Positions 8,657-15,989 are shown, numbered from the stretch's first letter. The stretch: 35,996 nucleotides of DNA from CALREA01 sp041674865 (GCA_041674865.1 JBAYUX010000007.1:1-35996), one strand, 5' to 3'. Notes: a model not told the origin generated them from the sequence alone. A program made the numbers and translations.

Positions 8657-9303
8657 TATCGGATTTGATTTTTAATAACTCTCACAACGACACCATTCAC
8701 CAAATATTGAGATGTTTGGATGTCCTCTTCATGAATTGTAATAGGAGGAATCTCATATGTCGACTCTGATACGAGACGAATTTCCTGCCTCTCCTCATCT
8801 CTGAAATACTTTTTAAAATTCGCAGCCCCATCGATCACGGATAACACATAATCTCGGTCTTTTGGCTGCTTCCTGCAATCTACGATGACGTAATCCCCTT
8901 CTTCGATACTGTCACCCAATACATTTGCCTTATTCAAGGAGTGTCCAACGGCCTTCACGGCAATCAAACCATCTACCTTCGATCTGCCTATAGCATTCTC
9001 GGAAATTTTTATATATCCGCTGATATCCTCTTGGGCAAGCTCGGTGGCAGGACCGCAATTAGCCGATCCCACTATAGGAATATTAAAGAAGTCACCTGAG
9101 AAAAAGGCTTTCGGCTTAGCGATCCGTGGACGCATACCTGAGTCAGTATAGAGTAGCTGCCCGTTTTTCTTAAGCTGATCGATGTGATAAATCACGGTTT
9201 GTGGATTCGCGATTCCGAGCTCGCGAGCAATCTCTCGATAACTCATTTTTGAGATATCTTTCCTCTTGGCAAGCTCGATAATTTTCGTCTGGTTTTCGTG
9301 CAT
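8656..9303 (-). CDS. LexA-like repressor: winged HTH plus S24 self-cleaving peptidase domain, first gene of the CBASS operon
   Basis: A 215-residue protein with LexA architecture. Residues ~1-60 form a winged HTH (MSYREIARELGIANPQTVIYHI). A short linker with IPIVGSANCGPATELAQ would contain the scissile bond, Cys-Gly as in UmuD rather than the Ala-Gly of LexA. The S24 domain has the nucleophile Ser in AVGHSLNKANV, the EEGDYVIVD strand and a Lys in AANFKKYF as the general base. There are about five extra residues between Ser and GD compared with LexA, as in some S24 proteins. It is co-transcribed with CapV and the CD-NTase and has its own strong promoter. This placement suggests it represses the CBASS operon and releases it on DNA damage; that role is inference. 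Confidence 0.88.
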   Translation of the reverse strand: MHENQTKIIELAKRKDISKMSYREIARELGIANPQTVIYHIDQLKKNGQLLYTDSGMRPRIAKPKAFFSGDFFNIPIVGSANCGPATELAQEDISGYIKISENAIGRSKVDGLIAVKAVGHSLNKANVLGDSIEEGDYVIVDCRKQPKDRDYVLSVIDGAANFKKYFRDEERQEIRLVSESTYEIPPITIHEEDIQTSQYLVNGVVVRVIKNQIR

Positions 9304-9331
9304 TTTGCGTGATTGTAGCGGATACGTAGCC

Positions 9332-9361
9332 TATAATATTATAAGTATTTATAACTGTCAA
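9332..9361 (-). promoter_or_regulatory. CBASS operon promoter with palindromic -10 region
   Basis: Minus strand: perfect TTGACA (9361-9356), 17-bp spacer, TATTAT (9338-9333), 29 bp before the regulator ATG. The -10 box lies inside a perfect 12-bp palindrome TATAATATTATA (9332-9343), a possible operator. Confidence 0.72.
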
Positions 9362-9385
9362 CGAATTTCATTTACAGCGTTGACA
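9356..9385. promoter_or_regulatory. Operator candidate: inverted repeat spanning two divergent -35 boxes
   Basis: TGTCAACG (9356-9363) and CGTTGACA (9378-9385) form a perfect 8-bp inverted repeat with a 14-bp centre. Each arm contains the -35 TTGACA of one of two back-to-back promoters, so a dimeric repressor here would block both. The LexA-like protein encoded next door is the obvious candidate. Confidence 0.6.
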
Positions 9386-9408
9386 CCAAAAAGAGAAAAG
9401 ATTACATT
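9380..9408 (+). promoter_or_regulatory. Divergent rightward promoter
   Basis: TTGACA (9380-9385), 17-bp spacer and a weaker TACATT (9403-9408), about 32 bp before the 45-codon reading frame at 9441. The -10 matches consensus at only four of six bases, so the promoter is less certain than its leftward partner. Confidence 0.45.
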
Positions 9409-9440
9409 ATGTATGCAAGCATATCTTAACCCCATCGCAA

Positions 9441-9578
9441 ATGTCAGATCGCAAAACGCACGACGCAGGACGAGACTCAAAGGATGGTCGTTTCATAACT
9501 GTTAAGGAGGCCAAGAGCCATCCTTCAACAACGACTGTCGAAAGAGTCCCAAATCCTGGGCGAGGAGACACGAAATAA
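9441..9578 (+). CDS. Small basic protein (45 aa), phage-associated type
   Basis: ATG 9441 to TAA 9578. The core DSKDGRFITVKEAKSHPSTT follows a pattern I recognise from short uncharacterised proteins of mobile elements (RDSGTGRFV..KYAKKHP.TT), usually 40-70 residues, very hydrophilic and basic. It starts 32 bp after a candidate promoter and precedes a structured RNA/terminator, so it may be a monocistronic unit sharing its control region with the CBASS operon. No Shine-Dalgarno is present. Function is unknown. The match to a recurring sequence pattern, rather than length, is the reason for calling it. Confidence 0.62.
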   Translation: MSDRKTHDAGRDSKDGRFITVKEAKSHPSTTTVERVPNPGRGDTK

Positions 9579-9647
9579 TTCTCTCTTCCTTCCTTGTTAA
9601 TTGACAACTCGCCCTACCAAAATCGTGAAGAATATCCTTCTTCGCTG

Positions 9648-9745
9648 AAGCGCCCAACGCTGCAACTTACCCAACAATAACTACAAGTATCTACCTCACC
9701 CACTTGTATGGCATTTTGTTGGGATGCAAAACGGGCGCTTTTTTT
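9648..9745 (+). ncRNA. Nested three-stem RNA ending in a U-tract (structured terminator or ncRNA)
   Basis: Three perfectly paired helices nest within one another: AAGCGCCC/GGGCGCTT (9648-9655 with 9733-9740), CCCAACAA/TTGTTGGG (9670-9677 with 9716-9723), and TACAAGT/ACTTGTA (9682-9688 with 9702-9708). Seven T residues (9739-9745) close the element. An ordinary terminator would need only the outer stem, and the inner helices add 15 bp. A further GAAGAA/TTCTTC hairpin lies just upstream (about 9627-9643). It sits between the 45-aa gene and the ParB-methyltransferase gene. It could be a terminator with a structured body, a processed small RNA, or a protein-binding site. Confidence 0.6.
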
Positions 9746-9810
9746 GTGCCCAAAATCAGAGAATATACCACCATTTAGCTACTATTTAGATCATCACTAA
9801 CCCCTTGCAT

Positions 9811-11139
9811 ATGACTACAGAAAATCTCTCCATCGTTAATGTTCCCGTATCCGACCTCCGCTTCGCCGAATACAATCCTCGTAAGCACAGCAAAGAACAG
9901 TCCGGCCAACTCAAAGAATCCCTGAAGCGATTCGGATGCGTAGATCCGATCATCTGTAACCGTGCGCCCGAACGCCTGAACGTGATCATCGGTGGACATT
10001 TCCGGGCCGAAGTAGCGAAAGAACTCAGCTACGCCACTATACCAGTCGTCTACGTCGATATTCCCGATCTTGAGCGGGAAAAGGAGCTCAATATTCGCCT
10101 CAACAAGAATACGGGAGAGTTCGATCTCGATCTTCTCGCCGAATTTGACGAGTCCTTTTTGGCGGATATTGGTTTTTCATCTGAAGAACTCGATGACATC
10201 TTCCCTGCCGAGACGAATATTGAACAATTTGATCTCGAAAAGGAGCTTGAGAAGCTCAATATTCAAAATATAACCGTCCAAAAAGGAGACATCTATGAGC
10301 TTGATGGCTCGCGACTCATGTGCGGCGACTCAACGATTCCGGAAGACATACAGAAGCTCATGAACGGAGAAAAGGCCGATATGTGCCTAACTGATCCCCC
10401 ATATATTCTCAATTACGCCAAAGGAAAAACAAAGGGCAAGGAAGGCGTCACAACGGGATTCGGAGCGAAGAAAAACCGCCGATATCTAGAAACGGAAGAA
10501 ATTCCGCCCGACTTCACAGAAAAGTGGATGGGAAATATCCACAACGTAGCCAAAGACAACTTCTCCATCATCTGTTACGAAAACTGGAAGAATATTCCAA
10601 CCATTTGGGGCGAGATGGAGAAATATTGGAATATCAGAAACATGATCGTCTGGCATGTCCCGAACCGCATGCAGGGATACACGCACAAGAACCGTTTCTA
10701 CAATAAGCACGATATCGCCATGGTCGGTTCATCGGACGGTATTGAGGCAACCACCGAAGATGAAGGCGAACTCCTCGAAGAAAAATATGAAACTGCCCTC
10801 TACGCAATATCGGGAAAAGCCCACTTCGAAGGCTATGAGAAAGGCAAAAAAATCTGCCCGACCGACTTCATCGACTATAAATGCGATGACGAGAAAGCCT
10901 CAGGCCAAGGCATCATCTTTGGCACAAAACCTCCGGAAATCCTCATCCCCTACATCAAAGTCCTCACGAAGCGTGGCGATCTCATTGTGGAACCTTTCGG
11001 AGGAAGCGGATCGACCTTAATCAGCGCAGTACGGATGCAACGTCGATGTTACCTTATGGAAAAATCCCCTACCTACGCCCAAGTCATTCTTCGGCGCTGG
11101 GAAATGGAGACTGGCAAGAAGCCTGTAAAAATCAACTAA
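9811..11139 (+). CDS. ParB-like nuclease domain / DNA methyltransferase fusion (phage type)
   Basis: I chose ATG 9811 (MTTENLSIV); an in-frame TTG two codons earlier is less likely. The protein has 442 residues. Residues ~8-100 form a ParB/Srx-like domain (VPVSDLRFAEYNPRKHS, then the VIIGGHFRAEVAKEL loop). After a linker comes a beta-class amino-methyltransferase with catalytic motif IV DPPY (MCLTDPPYILNYAKGK) and the AdoMet-binding motif VEPFGGSGSTLISA near the C-terminus. Such ParB-N6-adenine/N4-cytosine methyltransferases are typical of prophages and lie beside terminase genes; they modify element DNA without a matching nuclease. The stop is one base before the next ATG, so the two genes form an operon. 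Recognition sequence is unknown. Confidence 0.9.
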   Translation: MTTENLSIVNVPVSDLRFAEYNPRKHSKEQSGQLKESLKRFGCVDPIICNRAPERLNVIIGGHFRAEVAKELSYATIPVVYVDIPDLEREKELNIRLNKNTGEFDLDLLAEFDESFLADIGFSSEELDDIFPAETNIEQFDLEKELEKLNIQNITVQKGDIYELDGSRLMCGDSTIPEDIQKLMNGEKADMCLTDPPYILNYAKGKTKGKEGVTTGFGAKKNRRYLETEEIPPDFTEKWMGNIHNVAKDNFSIICYENWKNIPTIWGEMEKYWNIRNMIVWHVPNRMQGYTHKNRFYNKHDIAMVGSSDGIEATTEDEGELLEEKYETALYAISGKAHFEGYEKGKKICPTDFIDYKCDDEKASGQGIIFGTKPPEILIPYIKVLTKRGDLIVEPFGGSGSTLISAVRMQRRCYLMEKSPTYAQVILRRWEMETGKKPVKIN

Positions 11140-11140
11140 C

Positions 11141-11677
11141 ATGATAGACGAAGTAACCAAAAGGGCACTCCTGAAGGAGTTAGAAAAAACCGATAACATA
11201 TATGCGGCATGTCACAAGGTTGGTGTAGCTCCAGCAACATATTACCGTTGGATACAGAATGACAAGCAGTTCAAAAAAGATGCCGCTGCCGCAAAGCGCA
11301 TAGGGCGGAAAAATATTGCAGATATCTCCGAACATGGCCTCCTGATAAAAATCAAGGAGGGCAACATGGAGGCTATCAAGTATGGACTAAGACATAACCA
11401 CAAAAGGTACATGCCGAAGAAGGAAGATAAGGTTATTATCGAACATCGCTCAGGACCAAAGGCATCCGAAGAACCCAAGCAGACCATTGAAGACTTTATT
11501 GATATCATGACCTCTCGGAATGAAGAGGAGGCCGCAGCAATGAGGGCAAAGTACGAAAAGATGGGACCACTACCACTTAAATCGGATGGAACTCCGATCA
11601 GTAATGAGGAGATTGGTATGTATGAAGGGTTTATTATTGAATACTTTAAGAAGAAAAAGGCGGAAGATGAGAGATGA
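11141..11677 (+). CDS. Helix-turn-helix protein resembling phage small terminase subunit
   Basis: A 178-residue protein. The N-terminal ~60 residues read as an HTH (NIYAACHKVGVAPATYYRWI) like the phBC6A51-type HTH of phage terminase small subunits and related transposon proteins. A helical KIKEGNMEAIKYGLRHNHKRY block follows, as in small terminases, then a charged C-terminus rich in Lys/Glu. It starts one base after the methyltransferase stop. No large terminase, portal or capsid gene follows in the window, so this is a phage remnant or a domesticated pair. A strong hairpin terminator closes the unit. Confidence 0.68.
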   Translation: MIDEVTKRALLKELEKTDNIYAACHKVGVAPATYYRWIQNDKQFKKDAAAAKRIGRKNIADISEHGLLIKIKEGNMEAIKYGLRHNHKRYMPKKEDKVIIEHRSGPKASEEPKQTIEDFIDIMTSRNEEEAAAMRAKYEKMGPLPLKSDGTPISNEEIGMYEGFIIEYFKKKKAEDER

Positions 11678-11683
11678 ATTATT

Positions 11684-11715
11684 AAAAAAGAGCTCGGACA
11701 TCCGAGCTCTTTTTT
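11684..11715 (+). terminator. Bidirectional Rho-independent terminator
   Basis: A-tract, then AGAGCTCGG / CCGAGCTCT (9 bp, loop ACAT), then a T-tract. It is symmetrical, lies between two convergent genes, and can serve both. Confidence 0.93.
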
Positions 11716-11728
11716 GTAGAGAAATCAC

Positions 11729-12250
11729 TTACTTAACAATACAGTCACGAAGAATCACATTCATAAGCAAGCCAGAATTCTTACCCTGAACGACAATACG
11801 CTGACCCTTCTGAAGTCCAGCTGCCTTTGATTTTTCTGAATTCTCCAGCATGCACTGAACAACACCAATAATATCATCGGTCTTTAATGCCACATATGGA
11901 GAATCAAGAATGTCTTTTCCAATAGTGCTCACCGTACCAGAAACCTCAAGAATCTTTCCTTTGTATTTATTGTCAGCATCAATCTCATTAGCCCTGTAAG
12001 CAGCGTATAATTGGGATGCTGTTACCTTGATATCTACCGGTGTTTCGGCTGCTGCGGTAGGAGTGCTGGATGTAGTTCCGGCACTATCTTTCTTGCCTCC
12101 AGATCCAAATACAGTTCCGATAATTATAAGAACCAGAATAGTACTAATAATCCAGTGCTTGAGAAACCAATTTCTCAAATCACTAGAGCAGTGCTGACAT
12201 TTTTTGGCATCTTCCGGCACCGACGCCTTGCAATGTTTACATATTTTCAT
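11729..12250 (-). CDS. Zinc-ribbon / TM / OB-fold (tRNA_anti-like) membrane protein
   Basis: ATG 12250 opens with MKICKHCKASVPEDAKKCQHCSSDL, a double-CxxC zinc ribbon; the frame extends upstream to 12352, but starting at the ribbon matches known relatives. One membrane helix follows (HWIISTILVLIIIGTVFG), then a Ser/Thr/Ala-rich linker. The C-terminal domain has LYAAYRANEIDADNKYKGKILEVSGTV, VALKTDD and LQKGQRIVVQGK motifs of the tRNA_anti-like OB fold (PF12869). The protein has 173 residues. Function is unknown; such proteins are often found in accessory regions and prophages. Topology suggests a cytoplasmic ribbon and an extracytoplasmic OB fold. Confidence 0.78.
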   Translation of the reverse strand: MKICKHCKASVPEDAKKCQHCSSDLRNWFLKHWIISTILVLIIIGTVFGSGGKKDSAGTTSSTPTAAAETPVDIKVTASQLYAAYRANEIDADNKYKGKILEVSGTVSTIGKDILDSPYVALKTDDIIGVVQCMLENSEKSKAAGLQKGQRIVVQGKNSGLLMNVILRDCIVK

Positions 12251-12420
12251 AGGGGATAAGGGGTAATAGAGTAAAAAATAAATAAGATATCGTTGAGAGT
12301 TCAGCTTCATTTTAGCTAGTATGATGACTATAAGTACCCAACCGGCAGTCATCGTACCATAGAAATAATGATACTCATAGTCCGTCGCCTTATAAGTATC
12401 ACAGGCCTTATGCTGAATTC

Positions 12421-12642
12421 GTGCATAAAAACAGTAATACCCTCATAAAATTCGGCAAAAGAGTAAGGCAACTGCGACAAGAGCGTGGGATAGATTCTCA
12501 AATGGCGCTATCTCTCAAATCCGGGATTGATCGTACGTACATCGGCGGAATTGAACGCGGGGAAAGAAACGTCGCACTCAAGAACATCGAAAGACTGGCC
12601 AATGCTCTTGGAGTAAGTATTGAGGAATTATTTCGGTTTTAA
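12421..12642 (+). CDS. XRE-family HTH transcriptional regulator
   Basis: A 73-residue single-domain Cro/C1-type regulator starting at GTG 12421 (GTG-CAT-AAA). The HTH is FGKRVRQLRQERGIDSQMALSLKSGIDRTYIGGIERGERN with the conserved LxxLAxALGVSIEELF tail. Size and sequence are close to restriction-modification controller (C) proteins and phage repressors. No ATG is available in frame nearby. It sits alone between two minus-strand genes inside the accessory island, so its target is unknown; self-regulation is usual for the family. Confidence 0.85.
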   Translation: MHKNSNTLIKFGKRVRQLRQERGIDSQMALSLKSGIDRTYIGGIERGERNVALKNIERLANALGVSIEELFRF

Positions 12643-12663
12643 AAAACTCCATTTGCACTTGAT

Positions 12664-13674
12664 TTATATTAGGTATGGCCTATAAATCAGTTTTTTTGAG
12701 AAGTTCGTCGAAAAAATTAGGAGCATATAAATAAGCGATAAACAATTGGATTCACTACATTCACCAGAAAGTAAATCGCCATGTGCCATTCTATTTCGTA
12801 AATTATGACCAAGTGGTTTTGTAAGGAGAAAATCAATAAAACCACAAAAATTTCTGCCAAATACGTCGGATACACCGGATGACATTAAAAAATCAGAAGA
12901 CATCATTTTTTCTCTCGTAACGAGCTCTCCTGGACGAGATCGATCAAGTGCAATGCTATCAATTTCCAATCCGGCCGCAATTTTCATAAATACATTTTCA
13001 ATCCTTGGAATAAGAATGTGAATTGATGAGACGTAGTCTCTGGAAAAGAACCTCTCTAATCCCTTTTTAATAAAAAATAGATCTTCCGGATCGAATAGGC
13101 CAAGGCGTTCAATATAATCCAACAATTTATCTAATGTTAAACCTTTTTCCGTAACCAAAAATTGCCAAAGATGTTGAAAATATGTACATCTTCGCGCATC
13201 ATTCATTTTGTACATTTCACTAAACCAGACTTCGCTCGCACTTGATCCCTCGGGGAGCAAATGACCAGACGGAGACTGTGTTGTTAATGAAACAAAAGCC
13301 AAAGTAACAGGAATTGAATTCTTTGCCAGGTTAACAATTGAGTCATAAGGTGGGCATAGTAATGGATCTAACCCAATGCGCATCAGGATACTCTCGATTT
13401 CTTTATCTTCTCTATACCCCTCTAAAATCCTGTCTAGCTCACACTGCTGAACTGTATCTGTCCATGTAAATTTTTCAAATCCTTCGGCGGCCTTTTGGTT
13501 TTGATCAGTCAAGGCAGTTTTGCAAATTTGTTGATTAGCAGAATCACCAATGTCCCGAAAAAACATCAAGGCTTTACGAAAATAATGGGAAGATTCGAAC
13601 GGTTTTACATTCTCTGATTTTTTAGCCATTTCTAAATATTCTAACGCAAGCTTACTCTTCTCTTCATTTGTCAT
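12664..13674 (-). CDS. DUF4209-like protein with HEPN-type R-x4-H motif
   Basis: A 336-residue soluble protein. The C-terminal third contains IHILIPRIENVFMKIA and, ~60 residues further, LGHNLRNRMAHGDL. The R-NRMA-H spacing is the HEPN ribonuclease motif and the whole block resembles DUF4209 domains. The N-terminal half is helical and acidic and resembles the uncharacterised region that accompanies DUF4209. HEPN proteins in defence islands often act as toxin RNases. Here no obvious nucleotidyltransferase antitoxin partner is adjacent; the closest neighbours are an XRE regulator and the recombinase. Nuclease activity is inference from the motif. Confidence 0.7.
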   Translation of the reverse strand: MTNEEKSKLALEYLEMAKKSENVKPFESSHYFRKALMFFRDIGDSANQQICKTALTDQNQKAAEGFEKFTWTDTVQQCELDRILEGYREDKEIESILMRIGLDPLLCPPYDSIVNLAKNSIPVTLAFVSLTTQSPSGHLLPEGSSASEVWFSEMYKMNDARRCTYFQHLWQFLVTEKGLTLDKLLDYIERLGLFDPEDLFFIKKGLERFFSRDYVSSIHILIPRIENVFMKIAAGLEIDSIALDRSRPGELVTREKMMSSDFLMSSGVSDVFGRNFCGFIDFLLTKPLGHNLRNRMAHGDLLSGECSESNCLSLIYMLLIFSTNFSKKLIYRPYLI

Positions 13675-13754
13675 TTGTAGGGAGTTAAAATCTACAGCAT
13701 TGTAACATTTAATCTGATATCAGCTAGACTTAGCTACAATGGGGCGGCATGAAT

Positions 13755-13779
13755 GGTGTTGATACAATCTAACAACACC
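13755..13779. promoter_or_regulatory. Inverted repeat just upstream of the recombinase start
   Basis: GGTGTTG (13755-13761) and CAACACC (13773-13779) are a perfect 7-bp inverted repeat with an 11-bp centre (ATACAATCTAA, containing a -10-like TACAAT). It ends 4 nt before the ATG. It may be an operator, a translation-masking hairpin, or part of an attachment site; large serine recombinases often have attP next to their gene. Confidence 0.5.
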
Positions 13780-13783
13780 TCCT

Positions 13784-15106
13784 ATGCCAGATGCACTCTT
13801 AGAGAGATTTCAAGGAGATATGACGATTTCTCGGGCGGCTCCAGCCTTGACTTCAGCGCTTAAGTACTGCCTATATGCTCGGAAATCTTCAGAATCGGAC
13901 GAGAAACAGGCTATGAGTATTGATGCGCAACTTAGAGAAATGCAGGCAATCGCCGAAAGAGATCACCTAAACGTCGTCGAGATCAAACAAGAGAGTAAGA
14001 GCGCCAAAGCCACTGGCGTGAGAACAGAATACAATGAGCTGATACGAGAGATTGCGGAGGGAAAGGTAAATGCCATCTTAACTTGGGCTCCTGACAGACT
14101 GAGCCGTAATGCGGGAGATTTGGGCTCTTTAGTAGACCTAATGGATCAAGGAAAACTCCTACAAATCAGAACACATGGGCAGAATTTCACCAACAATCCG
14201 AATGAAAAATTTCTCCTCATGATTCTCTGTAGTCAGGCAAAGTTAGAAAATGACAATCGAGGTAAAAATGTAAAACGTGGCATGAAGTTCATGTGCGAAA
14301 ACGGCAAAAGACCAGGTCGTCCCCCGCTTGGGTATAAATTATACCGAGACCCCACTAACCTCTCACAAAAGAGCCAAATTATCATTGATCCCGAAAAGGC
14401 ACCGTTTGTGAAGAAGATGTTTGAGTACGTTATTAGTGGATGCAGCGGAAGACAGACCAATGAGTATGTCTATGACGAAGGTTTCCGAACGAAAAAAGGA
14501 AAAAGAATACCGCTGAGCATGATGTACCGAATGTTTAAAGATCACTTCTATCACGGAGAATTTGAGTATCCGAAAAAGAGTGGGAATTTTTACCGAGGGT
14601 CATTCGAAGCAATCATTACGAAAGAACAGTGGGAGGAAGCAAATAAAATACTCAAAACATGTGAGAAATCGAAGTGGGGCAGCAAAGTTTTTTACTACAG
14701 CAAGTTGTTCAAATGCGGGGTATGTAATTCAGGCGTTTGTGGCGAAGAAAGAACCAATCGGCACGGAAAAAAGTACATTTACTACAAATGCACGAAATAC
14801 GGTGGAAAAACACGATGCAACGAAAAATACATCCGAGAAGAAAAGCTTATCGAATCGATTGCAAAGATGGTCGAAGAAAACAAAGAAAAGGACGCACTTG
14901 TAAGCAAGAAAATCCAACGAGAAGTAGAAAAGATAAACCAAATCCAAAGGCTGACCGTAGGGCCAAACGCAAAGGAAGTCACGAACAGCGACTATATCCA
15001 ATACATCCTCACCGGAGGGACAAACTTCGAAAAAAAGCAGTTCCTCGAGTGTATTGAAGGGCAGCTCTATCTTATGGGAGGTGAGGTAACGCTTGAAAAA
15101 AATTAG
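13784..15106 (+). CDS. Large serine recombinase (resolvase/recombinase/zinc-ribbon)
   Basis: A 440-residue protein with three domains in order. The resolvase catalytic domain has the nucleophile Ser in YARKSSESDEKQAMSIDAQL and the Arg cluster in WAPDRLSRNAGDLG. The recombinase domain is PGRPPLGYKLYRD through the YHGEFEYPKKSGNFYRG block. The zinc ribbon has FKCGVCNSGVCGE ... YYKCTKYGGKTRCN. This is the integrase type that integrates phages or carries defence islands. ATG 13784 follows the inverted repeat; a second in-frame ATG at 13820 would also keep the whole catalytic domain. Its TAG overlaps the TAA of the convergent cation-transporter gene by 4 nt, placing the right island boundary very near 15.1 kb. 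Confidence 0.93.
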   Translation: MPDALLERFQGDMTISRAAPALTSALKYCLYARKSSESDEKQAMSIDAQLREMQAIAERDHLNVVEIKQESKSAKATGVRTEYNELIREIAEGKVNAILTWAPDRLSRNAGDLGSLVDLMDQGKLLQIRTHGQNFTNNPNEKFLLMILCSQAKLENDNRGKNVKRGMKFMCENGKRPGRPPLGYKLYRDPTNLSQKSQIIIDPEKAPFVKKMFEYVISGCSGRQTNEYVYDEGFRTKKGKRIPLSMMYRMFKDHFYHGEFEYPKKSGNFYRGSFEAIITKEQWEEANKILKTCEKSKWGSKVFYYSKLFKCGVCNSGVCGEERTNRHGKKYIYYKCTKYGGKTRCNEKYIREEKLIESIAKMVEENKEKDALVSKKIQREVEKINQIQRLTVGPNAKEVTNSDYIQYILTGGTNFEKKQFLECIEGQLYLMGGEVTLEKN

Positions 15107-15981
15107 CACCCATCAAGCTTACAGATCTCCCCCTCAATTTCCACCTCAATAGTTGAGTGCTGCACGTTTTCTTTTTGCACGAGCTCTTTTACTTTGCACT
15201 TTATGACAAAAACATCTTCACGTGTGGCTTTTTTTGAAAGAAGTATGTGAGTCGTCAAAATATTATATTCACCATCAAGTGACCAGAGATGAGTGTCGTG
15301 AATGGATTGAATGTGACCTATGTGAAGCATCTCCTCTTCAAGTGATTTGATATTGATAGATTCAGGAACTGCCTGAAGAAAAATGGCCACCGTTTTGCGG
15401 AAGTTCTTCAAAACCTTCCAAAGTACATACAATGAAACTAAACCCGAAAGGATGGGATCAAGTACATGCACGTCCCTGAAGATAATAATAACAGCTACTA
15501 CAAGTACAGCTGCCCACCCGAAAACATCGTCCAGCAGATGCCAAACAATAACTTTTTCGTTGATGGATTGGCCTTTGCGTACGCGGAGTGCGGCAACTAG
15601 ATTTACGGTTATGCCGATAATGGCAAAAAGAATCATTCCTTGCGCATCGGAGTGAACTGGATTTTGAATGCGGCGCACTGCTTCAGAAATAACAAAAAAT
15701 GAACCTGTAATGATGACGATACTATTGATCAAAGCTCCCAAAAGGGAAAAACGCCTGTATCCATACGAGAACTTTTGATTTCTTTGCTTTTGAGAATAGT
15801 TTAGCAAAAACCAAGAAGTGCCAAGACTCAATGTATCACCCAAATCGTGAAGTCCTGTCGAAAGAATAGCAAGGCTGCTGGTAAAAAAACTTCCCGCTAT
15901 CTCAAAAATAGCAAAGAAAAGATTGAGAAAGAAGGCTAACTTTATGTTTGAACTGGAGCTTGTATGTTGATGGGGGTTCAT
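15103..15981 (-). CDS. Cation diffusion facilitator (CDF) family transporter
   Basis: A 292-residue protein from ATG 15981 (MNPHQHTSSSSNIKLAFF); a TTG five codons upstream is unlikely because it would overlap the preceding gene. Six membrane segments and the CDF metal sites HDLGDTLSLG (TM2) and HLLDDVFGW (TM5) are present. His at the first site and the HxxxD pair suggest Zn/Co specificity. The C-terminal cytoplasmic domain has VPESINIKSLEEEMLHIGHI, DTHLWSL and HSTIEVE, as in CzcD-type proteins. It lies 8 bp downstream of a second CDF-like gene. The last codons overlap the recombinase stop (15103-15106). Confidence 0.92.
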   Translation of the reverse strand: MNPHQHTSSSSNIKLAFFLNLFFAIFEIAGSFFTSSLAILSTGLHDLGDTLSLGTSWFLLNYSQKQRNQKFSYGYRRFSLLGALINSIVIITGSFFVISEAVRRIQNPVHSDAQGMILFAIIGITVNLVAALRVRKGQSINEKVIVWHLLDDVFGWAAVLVVAVIIIFRDVHVLDPILSGLVSLYVLWKVLKNFRKTVAIFLQAVPESINIKSLEEEMLHIGHIQSIHDTHLWSLDGEYNILTTHILLSKKATREDVFVIKCKVKELVQKENVQHSTIEVEIEGEICKLDGC

Positions 15982-15989
15982 GATTTTAG

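Noticed and set aside
9601..9606. TTGACA as a promoter for the ParB-methyltransferase operon
   Set aside because: No acceptable -10 box at 15-19 bp, and the nested terminator lies between it and the gene.
9661..9730. Integron attC-like site (ACCCAAC ... GTTGGGA with an inner stem)
   Set aside because: The right box does not fit GTTRRRY, no integron integrase or cassette array is present, and the outer stem plus U-tract favours an RNA/terminator.
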